Shown one piece after another: positions 6,967-16,880 of a DNA stretch of 64,000 nt. The position numbers and the translations under genes were made by a program. Origin of the DNA: Nocardioides sp. SLBN-35 (lineage in GTDB: Bacteria; Actinomycetota; Actinomycetes; Propionibacteriales; Nocardioidaceae); the NCBI RefSeq assembly GCF_006715725.1, contig NZ_VFNU01000001.1, positions 930,001 to 994,000 of the forward strand, read 5' to 3'. The notes under the pieces were generated by a model. The model worked only from the letters and a program-made list of their open reading frames with translations, was not told the DNA's origin and searched no databases. Positions within the stretch are counted from its first letter, which is position 1; the number at the start of each line of letters is the position of its first letter.

Positions 6967-8559
6967 TCAGAACAGGTCGGGGACCGTCCAGCCGTCGAGG
7001 TCGTACTCCCCGAGGAACTCGTCGGCGAAGCCCTTCATCTGGTCGACGATGCCGCGGTTCTGGGCGGCGAAGAGCAGCTCGGCCTTCACGTTCTCGTGGT
7101 TGCCGGAGTAGTTGCGCTCGTACAGCTCGTGGCGGCCGCCGAACTCGGTGCCGATCGAGTCCCACAGCGCCTTCATCACCTTGACCCGGTCGACGGCGGT
7201 GATGCCGTTGGAGCCGCGGACGTACTTGTCGAGGTACGGGCGGACCTCGGCGGACTTGAAGTCGGCGGCGCCCGAGGGCAGGTAGATCAGGCCGGAGGCG
7301 ACGTCCTGCTCGATGATCTCCTTGACCCGCGGGTAGCCGTGGATCATGAACATCCGGTAGGTCAGGCCGTACTCCAGCTTCGGGATGACCGCGTCGCCCA
7401 CCCACGGCTCGGGGTCGCGGGCCATCGACTCGGTGAGCGACCAGAACAGGTTGCGCCAGCCGATGACCTCGCCGACCCGGGTCTGTACGCCGCGGAAGTC
7501 GCCGGAGCCGGTGGTCTCGAGGGCCTTGATCAGCAGGCCGGCGATGAAGTCGAGCTTGACCGCGAGCCGGGTGCAGCCCTGGAAGGTGAACCGGGGCAGG
7601 AAGCCGGACTGCGGGAAGAACGCATTGATCCGGTCGACGTCGCCGTACATGAAGACGTTCTCCCAGGGCACCAGCACCTTGTCGAACACGAAGATGGTGT
7701 CGTTCTCGTCCATCCGGCTCGACAGCGGGTAGTCGAACGGCGTGCCGTTCTGGGCGGCCTGCTGGGTGTACGACGTGCGGCAGATCAGCTTCACGCCCGG
7801 CGCGTCCATCGGGACGGTGCAGATCAGCGCGAACTGCTTCTTGCGGATGGGCAGGCCGTAGTGGGCGATGAAGTTGTAGTTGGTGATCGCCGAGCCGGTC
7901 GCGACGACCTTCGCGCCCGACACGACCAGGCCGGCGTCGGTCTCCTTCTCGACCTTCATGTAGACGTCGCCGACCTCGTCGGGCGGCAGGTTGCGGTCGA
8001 CCGGCGGGTTGATGATCGCGTGGTTCCAGTACAGGACCTTCTCCTGCGACTCGCGGTACCACCGCTCGGCGTTGGCCTCGAAGGGCGCGTAGAGCTCCTT
8101 GTTGGCGTGCAGCGTGCCGAGGAAGGACGCCTTGTAGTCGGGGCTGCGACCCATCCAGCCCCACGTCATCTTCGCCCAGCGCGCGATCGCGTCGCGCTCC
8201 TTGAGCAGGTCGGCCGACGAGGTCGGGGTCTTGAAGAACGGCATCGTCACCCCGCCGTTGCCGGTGTCGGTGGGGACGGTGAGCTCGTCGACGTGCGGAC
8301 CGGTGTGGAGGGCGTCGTACAGGCGGGCGGTCATCCGGATCGGGTTGCGGAAGGCCGCGTGCGTCGTCACGTCCTTCACCCGCTCGCCGTTCAGGTAGAT
8401 CTCCCGGCCGTCACGCAGGCTCTCGACGTACTCGTCGCCGGTCATCGGACGCGAGGCGAAGTTGGTCTGCTTGTTGGCGGGGGAGTCGGCGGCGGGGTTG
8501 ACGGTCGGCGGGCCGTCGTCCTGGGCGGGGCTGGTCTCGGGGGCGAGGGTGTCGGTCAT
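6967..8559 (-). CDS. FADH2-dependent phenol/4-hydroxyphenylacetate hydroxylase, oxygenase component (PheA1/HpaB family)
   Basis: A 530-residue protein of the HpaB/PheA acyl-CoA-dehydrogenase-fold monooxygenases. After a low-complexity first 35 residues comes [20 protein letters not shown], the hallmark N-terminal block, followed by [15 protein letters not shown]. The central flavin and substrate region includes [41 protein letters not shown] and NYNFIAHYG; the C-terminal part holds [17 protein letters not shown]. The enzyme uses FADH2 supplied by a separate reductase and hydroxylates a phenol ortho to the hydroxyl group, giving a catechol. The reductase gene lies just upstream on the same strand (gap 13 bp) and an AraC gene is divergent, the arrangement of Rhodococcus pheA2A1/pheR. 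Phenol versus 4-hydroxyphenylacetate cannot be decided from sequence alone. Confidence 0.88.
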   Translation of the reverse strand: MTDTLAPETSPAQDDGPPTVNPAADSPANKQTNFASRPMTGDEYVESLRDGREIYLNGERVKDVTTHAAFRNPIRMTARLYDALHTGPHVDELTVPTDTGNGGVTMPFFKTPTSSADLLKERDAIARWAKMTWGWMGRSPDYKASFLGTLHANKELYAPFEANAERWYRESQEKVLYWNHAIINPPVDRNLPPDEVGDVYMKVEKETDAGLVVSGAKVVATGSAITNYNFIAHYGLPIRKKQFALICTVPMDAPGVKLICRTSYTQQAAQNGTPFDYPLSSRMDENDTIFVFDKVLVPWENVFMYGDVDRINAFFPQSGFLPRFTFQGCTRLAVKLDFIAGLLIKALETTGSGDFRGVQTRVGEVIGWRNLFWSLTESMARDPEPWVGDAVIPKLEYGLTYRMFMIHGYPRVKEIIEQDVASGLIYLPSGAADFKSAEVRPYLDKYVRGSNGITAVDRVKVMKALWDSIGTEFGGRHELYERNYSGNHENVKAELLFAAQNRGIVDQMKGFADEFLGEYDLDGWTVPDLF

Positions 8560-8572
8560 CTCGGGGTTCTCC

Positions 8573-9118
8573 TCAGTAGTGGGTGTCGGCCGGCACGAGC
8601 GCGCCGAACCAGCTGGTGTGGGGGTCGTCCTGGCAGCCGAGCCAGACGACGTCGGACGAGCGGCGGCCCATCTGGTGGAACGCGCTGTCGTGGAAGAGCA
8701 GCGGACGACGGTCGGTGCTGACGACGTCGACCACCTCGCCGAGGAACAGCAGGTGGTCGCCGCCGTCGTCGGTGCGGTGCGCGCGGCAGGTGATGGTGGC
8801 CGCGGTGCCGCGCAGGGAGGGCGCGACCGACCCGTCGCACCAGGGCAGCGGGTCCGCGCTCGGGCGCCCCGCGAAGTGCATCGCCACGTCGACCTGGTCG
8901 GCGGCGAGCACGTTGACGGCGAAGGACGCGCCGTCGAGGTACGCCGCGGCCCTCGACGTACGGGTCAGCGCCACCTGGACCAGCGGCGGGTCCAGGGAGA
9001 TCGGCGTGAAGGCGGTGACGGTCGCGCCGTGGTGGGCGCCGTCGGGGGTGCGGCAGGTGATGACGGTGACGCCGGTCGCGAAGCGACCGAAGGTCGAGCG
9101 CAGCGTGCGCGGGTCCAT
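8573..9118 (-). CDS. NAD(P)H:flavin reductase, partner of the two-component hydroxylase
   Basis: A 181-residue flavin reductase-like (HpaC/PheA2) domain protein. It begins [20 protein letters not shown], a conserved start of this family, followed by [20 protein letters not shown], the flavin-binding strand with the S-L-D-P-P-L motif, and [11 protein letters not shown]. The last third contains HHHs typical of the fold around [12 protein letters not shown]. It reduces FAD with NAD(P)H and releases FADH2 to the oxygenase encoded downstream. It is the first gene of the two-gene operon. A CGACCTGG-N3-CCAGGTCG palindrome lies 20 bp upstream of its start. Confidence 0.9.
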   Translation of the reverse strand: MDPRTLRSTFGRFATGVTVITCRTPDGAHHGATVTAFTPISLDPPLVQVALTRTSRAAAYLDGASFAVNVLAADQVDVAMHFAGRPSADPLPWCDGSVAPSLRGTAATITCRAHRTDDGGDHLLFLGEVVDVVSTDRRPLLFHDSAFHQMGRRSSDVVWLGCQDDPHTSWFGALVPADTHY

Positions 9119-9137
9119 GGCTCCTCCTCGTCGTTCG

Positions 9138-9156
9138 CGACCTGGGGACCAGGTCG
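9138..9156. promoter_or_regulatory. palindrome CGACCTGG-GGA-CCAGGTCG in the hydroxylase divergent promoter
   Basis: A perfect 8-bp-arm dyad 20 bp upstream of the flavin reductase start. Its core ACCTG-N5-CAGGT (9140-9154) is identical in pattern to the element at 5811-5825 in the gco promoter. A regulator site is the likely meaning. Confidence 0.5.
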
Positions 9157-9307
9157 GTGGACGGGGACGCTAGGCCGGTACGACGGACGCTGCGATCCGC
9201 TCCGCGAAGGGACTGTCCGCAATGCGCAGCGGGGTGGATCGGGTGCGTTTTCCGGACAACGCGGCGGCGGTACTGTGATGGGCGTCACCGAGAAGGGGGT
9301 GAGCCGC

Positions 9308-10237
9308 GTGACCGGAACCCTGACCGCGTCGTCCCACGAGCTGGGCGACTTCTCCGACGCCGTCGCGCGGGCCTACTTCCCCCACGACCTGGCGATCAAG
9401 CGGACCCCCGCCGGTCCGGCCGACCTGCGTGCCGTCGACCTCGGTCCGGTCCGCCTGGCCCGGATCGGCTGGGGCTCGGAGGTCGCCGTCGAGTCCGACC
9501 ACCCCGGCGCGTGGGCGGTCAACGTGCCGCGCAGCGGGGTGCTCGAGGCCAACGTCGGCGGCCACCACGTGCTGTCCCTCGACGGCCAGGCGACGGTCTG
9601 CCCGCCCGACGAGCACACCCGGATGACCCGGTGGTCCGCCGACTGCTCGATCGTCGGGATGCGGGTCGAGCGCGCCTACCTCGCCGAGGAGGTGACCGCA
9701 CTCGTCGGCCTCACCACCGACCGGCTGCCCGCCCAGGTCGACCTGCGCACCGACGGCGGCCGAGCCTGGATCGGCCTGCTCGGCTCGATCGGCACCGAGG
9801 CGCTGCGCAACCCGGTCCTGGTCCGCGACGAGCGGGTGGGCCGCCGTCTCGCCGGCACGCTGACCGCGGCCTTCGTCGCCGCCTGCTTCCCCGAGGAGCC
9901 CGGCTGCGGCACGATCCGGCCGCGGATCGTGTCCCGCGTCGTCGAGGCGATGGAGGCCGACCCGGCCCGCGACTGGACCGCCGCCGAGCTCGCCACCGCC
10001 TCCGGGGTCGGGATCCGCCGGCTCCAACAGGGCTTCCAGCGCTACCTCGGACGTACGCCGACCCAGCAGCTGCTCGCGATCCGGCTCGAGCGGGTGCACG
10101 CCGACCTGCTCGCGGGCGGTGTCGACAGCGTCTCGGAGGTCGCGACCCGCTGGGGGTTCGCGCACCTCGGCCGCTTCGCCGCCTCCTACCGGGAGCGGTA
10201 CGGCGTGGCGCCGTCCGTCACGTTGCGCGGGCGGTAG
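9308..10237 (+). CDS. AraC-family regulator of the phenol-hydroxylase-type operon
   Basis: A 309-residue paralog of the gco AraC protein. N-terminal cupin-like sensor region: ARAYFPHDLAIKR, LGPVRLARIGWGSEVAVESD, HPGAWAVNVPRSG. C-terminal double helix-turn-helix: DPARDWTAAELATASGVGIR and SEVATRWGFAHLGRFAASYR, ending RERYGVAPSVTLRGR. The start is uncertain: an ATG at 9278 and GTGs at 9299 and 9308 are in frame. The GTG at 9308 is preferred because AGAAGGGGG lies about 9 nt upstream and the distance to AYFPH then matches the paralog. It is divergent from the reductase-oxygenase operon and likely activates it on sensing a phenol, as PheR does in Rhodococcus. The 3' end overlaps the convergent MFS gene by 20 bp. 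Confidence 0.86.
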   Translation: MTGTLTASSHELGDFSDAVARAYFPHDLAIKRTPAGPADLRAVDLGPVRLARIGWGSEVAVESDHPGAWAVNVPRSGVLEANVGGHHVLSLDGQATVCPPDEHTRMTRWSADCSIVGMRVERAYLAEEVTALVGLTTDRLPAQVDLRTDGGRAWIGLLGSIGTEALRNPVLVRDERVGRRLAGTLTAAFVAACFPEEPGCGTIRPRIVSRVVEAMEADPARDWTAAELATASGVGIRRLQQGFQRYLGRTPTQQLLAIRLERVHADLLAGGVDSVSEVATRWGFAHLGRFAASYRERYGVAPSVTLRGR

Positions 10238-11606
10238 CGCCCCGGTCCAGGCTCGCGAGCGCGCCGGCGACCACGCAGATCGCGGCCATGGTCAGGCCGG
10301 TCGCGCGGAACGCGGCCGCGTCGCCGCCGTACACCTGCAGCAGGGCGACGGCCAGTGCCGAGCCGACGGAGAAGCCGAGGTAGCGCAGCAGCTGGTTGAA
10401 GGCCATCGCGCTGCCGGTCTCCGCGGTGTCGACGTTGGGCACGATCAGGATCGCCATCGACGAGAACGTGAGGCCGCCGCCGAGACCGCCGACGGCCATC
10501 GCCAGCAGCGCCTGGCCGAGGGTGTCGTGCCAGCAGGTCAGCATGACCAGCGCCGTGCCGAAGACGAGGCAGCCGGCGGGCAGTAGTGGCCGGGTGCCGA
10601 TGCGGCGGGCCGCGAGCAGGGCGATCCGGTTGGAGACGATCCCGGCGATGGCGTACGGCACCAGCACCAGGCCGCTCGCGGCGAGGCCGGCGTGCAGCCC
10701 GAAGCCGTGGCTGCCGTCGGCCTGGACCAGCACCACGACCAGGGTGAAGAGGCCGTAGAGGCTGACCCCGACGGCGACGGTGACCAGGTTGGGAGCGCGG
10801 ACGCCGGGACGCACGGCGAGGTGGAGGTCGACGAGGACGGGCCGTCCGCGGCGGGGAGCGATGATGCTCCAGCGGATCCATGCGACGAGCAGGACGACCC
10901 CGCCGAGGCCGGTTGCCAGGGTCGGGAGCTCGGCCCATCCCCAGCGCTCGCCCTGGCTGACCGCGAGCAGGAAGCCGAGCGTGCCGGTGCACAGCAGCAG
11001 CGCGCCGACGACGTCGATCGGCTGCGGCTCGCCGTCGCGGGAGGCGGGGAGGTGACGGAACGCGAGGAGCGTCGTGGCGCCGATCAGGATCGACCCGAAG
11101 ACATAGGCGCCGCCGATGCCGAAGTGCTCGGCCACCAGCGCGGACGCCGGGTAGCCGAGGCCGGCGCTGCTGACCGACGCCACGGACAGGGCGGCCAGCT
11201 TCGCGAGCAGCTCCTGACCGGACCACAGGTCGCGGGCGACCGCGAACGCCAGCGGCGCCAGCGCCATCCCCACGCCCTGCAGCGTCCGGCCGGCGATCAT
11301 CGTGCCGATCCCGAGCGGGAGCGCGGTCAGCAGCGCGCCGCACAGCACCGCGACCAGGCCCGCCAGCAGCACCGGCCGGCGCAGCCGGCCCGTGGCCAGC
11401 CGGCCGAGGACGGGGGTCACGACCGCGCCGGCGAGCAGGGTCGCGGTGAGCATCCACTGCGCCGTCGCGAGGGAGACGTCCTGCTCCCTCGCGACGGTCG
11501 GCACCAGCGGGGCGCCGAGGCTGCTCACGATGCCGGTCAGCACGGTGACGGCGGCGAGGGTCGCGAACTGGACGCGGGTTCCCTCGGTCGTGGTGGCGGA
11601 CGGCAC
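10218..11606 (-). CDS. MFS transporter, EmrB/QacA-like drug-proton antiporter type
   Basis: A 462-residue membrane protein with about 14 hydrophobic segments, the length and pattern of the DHA2 drug:H+ antiporters. The first helices TLAAVTVLTGIVSSLGAPLVP and TAQWMLTATLLAGAVVTPVLGRL (containing W-x-x-T-x-x-x-L) are typical, and GRTLQGVGMALAPLAFAVAR matches motif C-like sequence. Its expected substrates are amphipathic drugs or metabolites. No local regulator is directly linked; the gene runs convergent with the AraC gene (20-bp overlap), and its upstream neighbour is the ECF42 sigma gene 67 bp away on the same strand. It is not obviously part of the aromatic module. Confidence 0.87.
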   Translation of the reverse strand: MPSATTTEGTRVQFATLAAVTVLTGIVSSLGAPLVPTVAREQDVSLATAQWMLTATLLAGAVVTPVLGRLATGRLRRPVLLAGLVAVLCGALLTALPLGIGTMIAGRTLQGVGMALAPLAFAVARDLWSGQELLAKLAALSVASVSSAGLGYPASALVAEHFGIGGAYVFGSILIGATTLLAFRHLPASRDGEPQPIDVVGALLLCTGTLGFLLAVSQGERWGWAELPTLATGLGGVVLLVAWIRWSIIAPRRGRPVLVDLHLAVRPGVRAPNLVTVAVGVSLYGLFTLVVVLVQADGSHGFGLHAGLAASGLVLVPYAIAGIVSNRIALLAARRIGTRPLLPAGCLVFGTALVMLTCWHDTLGQALLAMAVGGLGGGLTFSSMAILIVPNVDTAETGSAMAFNQLLRYLGFSVGSALAVALLQVYGGDAAAFRATGLTMAAICVVAGALASLDRGATARAT

Positions 11607-11673
11607 GCCGCGATGGTCTCAGCCGCGCGCGGGGACCCGGCCGGCGACTTCCACCGGGCGGGACCGGCCGGGT

Positions 11674-12939
11674 TCAGCCGGTGCTTCGGGCGTGCGCCGC
11701 GCGGCGCTCCAGCAGGCTCCGCTCGTCGCCGTTGCGGGTACGACGGGCCGCCTCGTCGAACTCCTCGGCCGCCTCGGCGTGCCGGCCGGCCCGCTCGAGC
11801 AGGTCGCCGCGCACGCTCGGCAGGAGCGGGGAGTCGCGCAGTGCGTCGTCCGGGAGCGCCGCCAGGACGACGAGGCCGGCGTCCGGGCCGGCCGCCCTGC
11901 CGTGAGCCACGGCGCGGTTGACCTCGACGACCGGGCCCGGGGCGGCGGCCGCCAGGACGTCGTAGAGGCGGGCGATGCGGGGCCAGTCGGTCGCCGCGGC
12001 GGTGCCGGCCTTCGCGTGCTCGGCGGCGATCGCGGCCTGCAGGTAGTAGCGGCCCACCGGGACCCCGCGCGCGGCGATCTCCTCGGCCCGGCGCAGTGCG
12101 GCCAGGCCACGGCGGATCAGGAGCTCGTCCCAGCGGGTGCGGTCCTGGTCGTCGAGCAGGACCGGAGCGCCGTCGGCATCGGTGCGGGCCGGGAGCCGGG
12201 AGCCCTGCAGCTCGAGCAGAGCCTGCAGGCCGTGGACCTCGGGCTCCTCGGGCGCCTGCTCCGCCAACAGCCGGGCCAGCCGGATCGCCTCCGCCACGAG
12301 GTCGGGCCGGGTCCAGTCGTCGCCCGCCGTGGCGACGTACCCCTCCGTGAAGACGAGGTAGACCACCGCCATCACGTCGTCGAGCCGCTGCGTGCGCTCG
12401 GCGCCGGTGGGCAGCTCGAGCTCGGCGCCGGCCTCGGCGAGGGTCTTCTTGGCCCGCGAGATCCGCTGGCCCATCGTGGTGCTCGGCACGAGGAAGCCGC
12501 GGGCGATCTCGTCGGTGGTGAGGCCGCCGACCAGACGCAGCGTGAGCGCGGCGCGCGACTCGGGCGTCAGCGCGGGGTGGCAGCACAGGAACACCAGGCG
12601 CAGGACGTCGTCCTCGATGTGGTCCACCTGCGACTCCAGGTCAGGCATCGGGCTCACCTCCTGTGCCGCGTGGCCGAGCTCCTGGGTCTTGCGACGCAGC
12701 GTCTCGGCGCGCCGGATGTGGTCGATGCCGCGGCGCTTGGCGGTCGTCATCAGCCAGGCGCCGGGATTGTCGGGTACGCCGACCGCCGGCCACTGCTCGA
12801 GGGCGGCGACCAGCGCGTCCTGGGCGAGGTCCTCGGCCAGGTCGACGTCGCGGGTCATCCGGGCGAGCGCGCCGACCAGCCGCGCCGACTCCTGCCGCCA
12901 GGTGGCGGTGATGGTGTCGGCGGTGGTGGCGTCGGCCAT
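11674..12939 (-). CDS. ECF42-type RNA polymerase sigma factor with C-terminal extension
   Basis: A 421-residue sigma factor. Region 2: QESARLVGALARMTRDVDLA, EDLAQDALVAALEQW, NPGAWLMTTAKRRGIDHIRR. Region 4: LRLVGGLTTDEIARGFLVPS TTMGQRISRAKKTL. The remaining 200 residues form a helical, TPR-like extension with the family-typical VYLVFTEGYVA, EAIRLARLL, HGLQALLELQGSR, YYLQAAIAAEHA and EVNRAVAHG motifs. No anti-sigma factor gene is adjacent. ECF42 sigma factors normally sit beside DGPF/YCII proteins, and one lies directly upstream here. In this group the C-terminal extension is thought to control activity in place of an anti-sigma factor. Target promoters are unknown. Confidence 0.93.
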   Translation of the reverse strand: MADATTADTITATWRQESARLVGALARMTRDVDLAEDLAQDALVAALEQWPAVGVPDNPGAWLMTTAKRRGIDHIRRAETLRRKTQELGHAAQEVSPMPDLESQVDHIEDDVLRLVFLCCHPALTPESRAALTLRLVGGLTTDEIARGFLVPSTTMGQRISRAKKTLAEAGAELELPTGAERTQRLDDVMAVVYLVFTEGYVATAGDDWTRPDLVAEAIRLARLLAEQAPEEPEVHGLQALLELQGSRLPARTDADGAPVLLDDQDRTRWDELLIRRGLAALRRAEEIAARGVPVGRYYLQAAIAAEHAKAGTAAATDWPRIARLYDVLAAAAPGPVVEVNRAVAHGRAAGPDAGLVVLAALPDDALRDSPLLPSVRGDLLERAGRHAEAAEEFDEAARRTRNGDERSLLERRAAHARSTG

Positions 12940-13008
12940 GCGGCCAGCCTAGTGGCGCGACGCGCCCCTAGGGCCGGCCGCATGGCGGTGCCGGTGAGCG
13001 GCTGGCGC

Positions 13009-13386
13009 TCAGGCGTCGGCGGCCTCGGGCGCCTCGTCGGAGATCTGGCGCAGGGTGGCGACCATCTTGCAGTCCGGCCAGTGCTTGGCGTGCAGGTCGG
13101 CGAACTCCTCCTGGTTGGCGATCGCCTCCTCGAGGGTGTCGTACTGCAGCAGCGCCCAGCCGCCCACGGCCTCCCGGGCCTCGGCGTACGGGCCGTCGAC
13201 CCGGGTGACCTCGCCGGTGCGCACCACGAAGTTCACGGCGTCCTCGAGCCCGAACAGCCCGCCACCGTCGAGGAAGTGGCCCTTCTGCGCCTGCTCCCCG
13301 ATGTAGGCGTCCATCGCGTCGAACAGCGCCTGCGGCGGGTTGCCCTGTCCCTCTTCCATTCGCACGAGTCCCATGAAACGCGGCAT
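13009..13386 (-). CDS. YCII-related DGPF-domain protein, partner of ECF42
   Basis: A 125-residue single-domain protein. It carries the DGPF signature as VDGPYAEAREAVGGW, flanked by FVVRTGEVTR and the YCII-type C-terminal block. The start MPRFMGLVRMEEGQG is a common opening (M-x-R-F-M-x-L-V) of these proteins. AGAAGGAC precedes the ATG. Family knowledge: DGPF proteins are the conserved genomic partners and probable targets of ECF42 sigma factors; the fold is a ferredoxin-like barrel and the biochemical role is unknown. It is transcribed in the same direction as the sigma gene, which begins 69 bp downstream. Confidence 0.9.
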   Translation of the reverse strand: MPRFMGLVRMEEGQGNPPQALFDAMDAYIGEQAQKGHFLDGGGLFGLEDAVNFVVRTGEVTRVDGPYAEAREAVGGWALLQYDTLEEAIANQEEFADLHAKHWPDCKMVATLRQISDEAPEAADA

Positions 13387-13407
13387 CTCGATCAGTCCTT
13401 CTTCTCT

Positions 13408-13432
13408 CGTAGGTGAGTGATTCGAACCTACG
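13408..13432. promoter_or_regulatory. inverted repeat CGTAGGT-N11-ACCTACG upstream of the DGPF gene
   Basis: Seven-bp perfect arms, 22-46 bp upstream of the DGPF start. It could be an operator or part of an ECF-dependent promoter; neither is established. Confidence 0.4.
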
Positions 13433-13507
13433 TCGAACGACCGACGCCGCCTTCGACATCGACTGCGAAAAAAAATTCGTCGGAGGTCGAGGAGGTCGCT
13501 CAGCGAC

Positions 13508-13584
13508 CGTCACGAGACCCCTGGCCGTACTCTCGCCGACCGTCCACGGATAGCCCCGGCAGCACCTCACCTGGTCTCGTGACG
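13508..13584. repeat. 12-bp inverted repeat CGTCACGAGACC with 53-bp spacer
   Basis: CGTCACGAGACC at 13508-13519 is exactly inverted at 13573-13584. It sits in the gap downstream of icmF. Function unknown. Confidence 0.5.
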
Positions 13585-13646
13585 TGCCACGACCTCGCTT
13601 GCTTCGCTGTGCGAGCTCGTCGGCTCTCCTCGACCTCCTCGGCCGA

Positions 13647-13677
13647 CGCCGGTCTGCTCCTTCGTCGCAGACCGGCG
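13647..13677 (-). terminator. hairpin just downstream of icmF
   Basis: An 11-bp G/C-rich stem (CGCCGGTCTGC and its complement) around a 9-nt loop, ending 4 bp from the icmF stop codon. No U-tract, as usual in high-GC actinobacteria. Likely intrinsic terminator. Confidence 0.55.
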
Positions 13678-13681
13678 GGCC

Positions 13682-16600
13682 TCAGACGTTCCTGCGGTAC
13701 TGCCCGCCGACCTCGAAGAACGCCTCCGTGACCTGGCCCAGCGAGCACACCCGGGCGGCGTCCATGAGGACGGCGAAGACGTTCTCGCCGCTCGTGGCCG
13801 CCTCCTTGAGCCGGGCGATGGCCGCGGTGGCGTCGTCGGCGTGGCGGGCCTGGAAGTCGCGCAGCCGCACCAGCTGCGACTCCTTCTCCTCCGTGGTCGC
13901 GCGGGCCAGCTCGATCTCGTCGGGCGTCCCGTCGCCGCTCTCCGGCGCCCGGAAGGTGTTGACGCCGATGATCGGGAGCGTGCCGTCGTGCTTGCGGTGC
14001 TCGTAGAGCATCGACTCGTCCTGGATCCGGCCGCGCTGGTAGCCGGTCTCCATCGCGCCGAGGACACCGCCGCGCTCGGAGATCCGGTCGAACTCGGCGA
14101 GCACGGCGGACTCGACGAGGTCGGTGAGCTCGTCGACGACGTACGAGCCCTGGAGCGGGTTCTCGTTGGAGGCCAGGCCCCACTCGCGGTTGATGATCAG
14201 CTGGATCGCCAGCGCGCGACGCACCGACTCGGTCGACGGGGTGGTGACCGCCTCGTCGTAGGCGTTGGTGTGCAGCGAGTTCGCGTTGTCGTAGATCGCG
14301 ATCAGCGCCTGCAGCGTGGTGCGGATGTCGTTGAAGTCCATCTCCTGCGCGTGCAGGGAGCGACCGGACGTCTGGACGTGGTACTTCAGCTTCTGCGAGC
14401 GCTCGTTGGCGCCGTAGCGGTCGCGCATGGCGACGGCCCAGATCCGGCGGGCGACCCGGCCGATCACGGTGTACTCGGGGTCCATGCCGTTGGAGAAGAA
14501 GAACGACAGGTTGGGCGCGAAGTCGTCGATGTCCATGCCGCGGGCGAGGTACGACTCGACGTACGTGAAGCCGTTGGCGAGGGTGAACGCGAGCTGGCTG
14601 ATCGGGTTCGCCCCGGCCTCGGCGATGTGGTAGCCGGAGATGGAGACCGAGTAGAAGTTGCGGACCTGCTGCTGGATGAACCACTCCTGGATGTCGGCCA
14701 TGCAGCGCAGCGAGAACTCCGTGGAGAACAGGCAGGTGTTCTGGCCCTGATCCTCCTTGAGGATGTCGGCCTGGACCGTGCCACGGATCGACTTGATCGC
14801 CTCGTACGGGTCGATGCCGCGCTCGCGGGCCTGGTCCATCGCGGTATTGAGGTAGAACGCCAGCACCGTCGGGGCGGGGCCGTTGATCGTCATCGAGACC
14901 GACGTCGTGGGGGAGAGCAGGTCGAAGCCGTCGTAGAGCGCCTTCATGTCCTCGAGCGTCGCGACGGAGACGCCGGACGTGCCGACCTTGCCGTAGATGT
15001 CGGGGCGCTCGTCGGGGTCGCGGCCGTAGAGCGTGACCGAGTCGAAGGCGGTCGACAGGCGGGTCGCCGGCTGGCCCTCGGAGAGCATCCGGAACCGCTT
15101 GTTGGTGCGGAACGGGTCGCCCTCGCCCGCGAACATGCGGGCCGGGTCCTCGTCGGCGCGCTTGAACGGGAAGACGCCCGCGGTGAAGGGGAAGTGGCCC
15201 GGGAGGTTCTCGCGGCGCCAGTAGCGGACCAGCTCGCCGTGGTCGGCGAAGCGGGGTACGGCGACCCGCGGCACCCGGTTGCCGGAGAGCGACTCGCGGC
15301 CCTTGGCGGCGGTGTCCTCGTCGTACTGCGCGACGACACCCGGCCAGGCGGCCAGCTGGTCGCGTACGTCGAGCGGCAGGTCGTCGTTGGCCCGGGCCGC
15401 GGCGGCGGCGAGGTCCTCGATCTCGGCGAGCTCCTCGGCGACCGCGGCGAAGCGCTGCGCACGGCGGGCCTTCTCGACGAGCACCTCGGTGTCGGCGTGG
15501 TAGCTGCGCACGGTCTCGGCGATCTCGGCGAGGTAGCGGACCCGGTCGGCGGGCAGCACGGTCTGGATCCGGGTCGACGTCTTGCCCTCGACCGGCGCGA
15601 GCAGGCCCTCGCCGGCGGCGAGGCCCCGTCCGGCGAGCAGGCCGCGCAGGAACTGGTAGAGCGCGGTGACGCCGTCGTCGTCGAAGGTGGCGGCCGAGGT
15701 GCCGAAGACGGGCATGTCGGCGGGCTGCTTGCCGAACGCCTCGCGGTTGCGGACCATCTGGCGGCCCACGTCGCGCAGCGCGTCCTCGGCGCCGCGGCGC
15801 TCGAACTTGTTGATCGCGACCGCGTCGGCGAAGTCGAGCATGTCGATCTTCTCCAGCTGCGACGCGGCGCCGAACTCCGGCGTCATGACGTAGAGCGAGG
15901 TGTCGACGAACGGCACGATCGCCGCGTCGCCCTGGCCGATGCCGGGGGTCTCGACGACGACGAGGTCGAAGCCGGCGGCCTTGATCACGGTGAGCACGTC
16001 GTCGAGGTGCTCGGGCACCTCGTGCGCGCCGCGGGTGGCGAGGCTGCGGAAGTAGACCTGGTTGCGGTCCAGGCCGTGCCCGGTCAGGTCGAGGCTGTTC
16101 ATCCGGATCCGGTCGCCGAGCAGCGCGCCGCCGCCCTTGCGCCGGGTCGGGTCGACGGCGAGCACGGCGACGCGGACCTTGTCCTGCTGGTCGACCCGCA
16201 GGCGTCGTACGAGCTCGTCGGTGAGGCTGGACTTGCCGGAGCCGCCGGTGCCGGTGATCCCGAGGATCGGTACGGCGTGAGCGGCCGCCGCCGCGGAGAG
16301 CTGGTCGAGCAGCGCGCGGTCGAGCTTGCCGAGCTCGGCGCCGGTGATGGCGCGCGCGAGCGCCGCGCGGTCGCCGCTGAGGACCTGCTCGGCGGTGACG
16401 CTGCCGGTCTCCCACAGGTCGGTGTCGCAGGCCTCGACGACGGTGTTGACCATGCCCGGCAGGCCGAGCCGCTGGCCGTCCTCGGGCGAGAAGATGGTGA
16501 CGCCGGACTCGCGCAGCCGGTTGATCTCGTCGTGGACGATGACGCCGCCACCGCCGCCGACGACCTTGATGTGGCCGGCGCCGCGCTCACGGAGCAGCTG

Positions 16601-16852
16601 GGTGAGGTACTCGAAGTACTCCACGTGACCGCCCTGGTACGACGACACCGCGATGCCCTGCACGTCCTCCTCGATCGCGGCCTCGACGACCTCGGCCACC
16701 GAGCGGTTGTGCCCGAGGTGGATCACCTCGCAGCCCTGGCTCTGGAAGATCCGCCGCATGATGTTGATCGAGGCGTCGTGGCCGTCGAACAGGCTGGACG
16801 CCGTCACCAGGCGGACGGGGTGCTGCGGGACGTGCAGGGTGTGCTCGGGCAT
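13682..16852 (-). CDS. icmF: fused isobutyryl-CoA mutase IcmF
   Basis: A 1056-residue three-part adenosylcobalamin enzyme. Residues 1-140: B12-binding domain with [16 protein letters not shown], where His25 is the lower cobalt ligand. Residues about 150-420: MeaB-type G-protein chaperone with P-loop GTGGSGKSS (201-209), [16 protein letters not shown] and base-recognition [11 protein letters not shown]. Residues about 480-1056: mutase TIM barrel with [40 protein letters not shown] and [20 protein letters not shown]. It interconverts isobutyryl-CoA and n-butyryl-CoA; some IcmFs also act on isovaleryl/pivalyl-CoA. The fused G-domain protects and reloads cofactor. GGAGG precedes the ATG. A MarR gene is divergent, with a GGACGTCC palindrome between. 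The opposite-strand 1065-codon open frame is a shadow. Confidence 0.96.
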   Translation of the reverse strand: MPEHTLHVPQHPVRLVTASSLFDGHDASINIMRRIFQSQGCEVIHLGHNRSVAEVVEAAIEEDVQGIAVSSYQGGHVEYFEYLTQLLRERGAGHIKVVGGGGGVIVHDEINRLRESGVTIFSPEDGQRLGLPGMVNTVVEACDTDLWETGSVTAEQVLSGDRAALARAITGAELGKLDRALLDQLSAAAAAHAVPILGITGTGGSGKSSLTDELVRRLRVDQQDKVRVAVLAVDPTRRKGGGALLGDRIRMNSLDLTGHGLDRNQVYFRSLATRGAHEVPEHLDDVLTVIKAAGFDLVVVETPGIGQGDAAIVPFVDTSLYVMTPEFGAASQLEKIDMLDFADAVAINKFERRGAEDALRDVGRQMVRNREAFGKQPADMPVFGTSAATFDDDGVTALYQFLRGLLAGRGLAAGEGLLAPVEGKTSTRIQTVLPADRVRYLAEIAETVRSYHADTEVLVEKARRAQRFAAVAEELAEIEDLAAAAARANDDLPLDVRDQLAAWPGVVAQYDEDTAAKGRESLSGNRVPRVAVPRFADHGELVRYWRRENLPGHFPFTAGVFPFKRADEDPARMFAGEGDPFRTNKRFRMLSEGQPATRLSTAFDSVTLYGRDPDERPDIYGKVGTSGVSVATLEDMKALYDGFDLLSPTTSVSMTINGPAPTVLAFYLNTAMDQARERGIDPYEAIKSIRGTVQADILKEDQGQNTCLFSTEFSLRCMADIQEWFIQQQVRNFYSVSISGYHIAEAGANPISQLAFTLANGFTYVESYLARGMDIDDFAPNLSFFFSNGMDPEYTVIGRVARRIWAVAMRDRYGANERSQKLKYHVQTSGRSLHAQEMDFNDIRTTLQALIAIYDNANSLHTNAYDEAVTTPSTESVRRALAIQLIINREWGLASNENPLQGSYVVDELTDLVESAVLAEFDRISERGGVLGAMETGYQRGRIQDESMLYEHRKHDGTLPIIGVNTFRAPESGDGTPDEIELARATTEEKESQLVRLRDFQARHADDATAAIARLKEAATSGENVFAVLMDAARVCSLGQVTEAFFEVGGQYRRNV

Positions 16853-16880
16853 CGATCCTCCAAACTCCTTGGATCTCCGA

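Larger units (their letters stand above)
13387..13681. other. intergenic region with several dyads between DGPF gene and icmF
   Basis: A 295-bp gap with no supported gene. It holds the CGTAGGT inverted repeat (13408-13432), an isolated A8 tract near 13458, a 12-bp inverted repeat (13508-13519 with 13573-13584), GAGGTCGAGGAGGTCG-type slush sequence repeated inverted near 13626-13645, and the icmF terminator hairpin. Confidence 0.6.
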
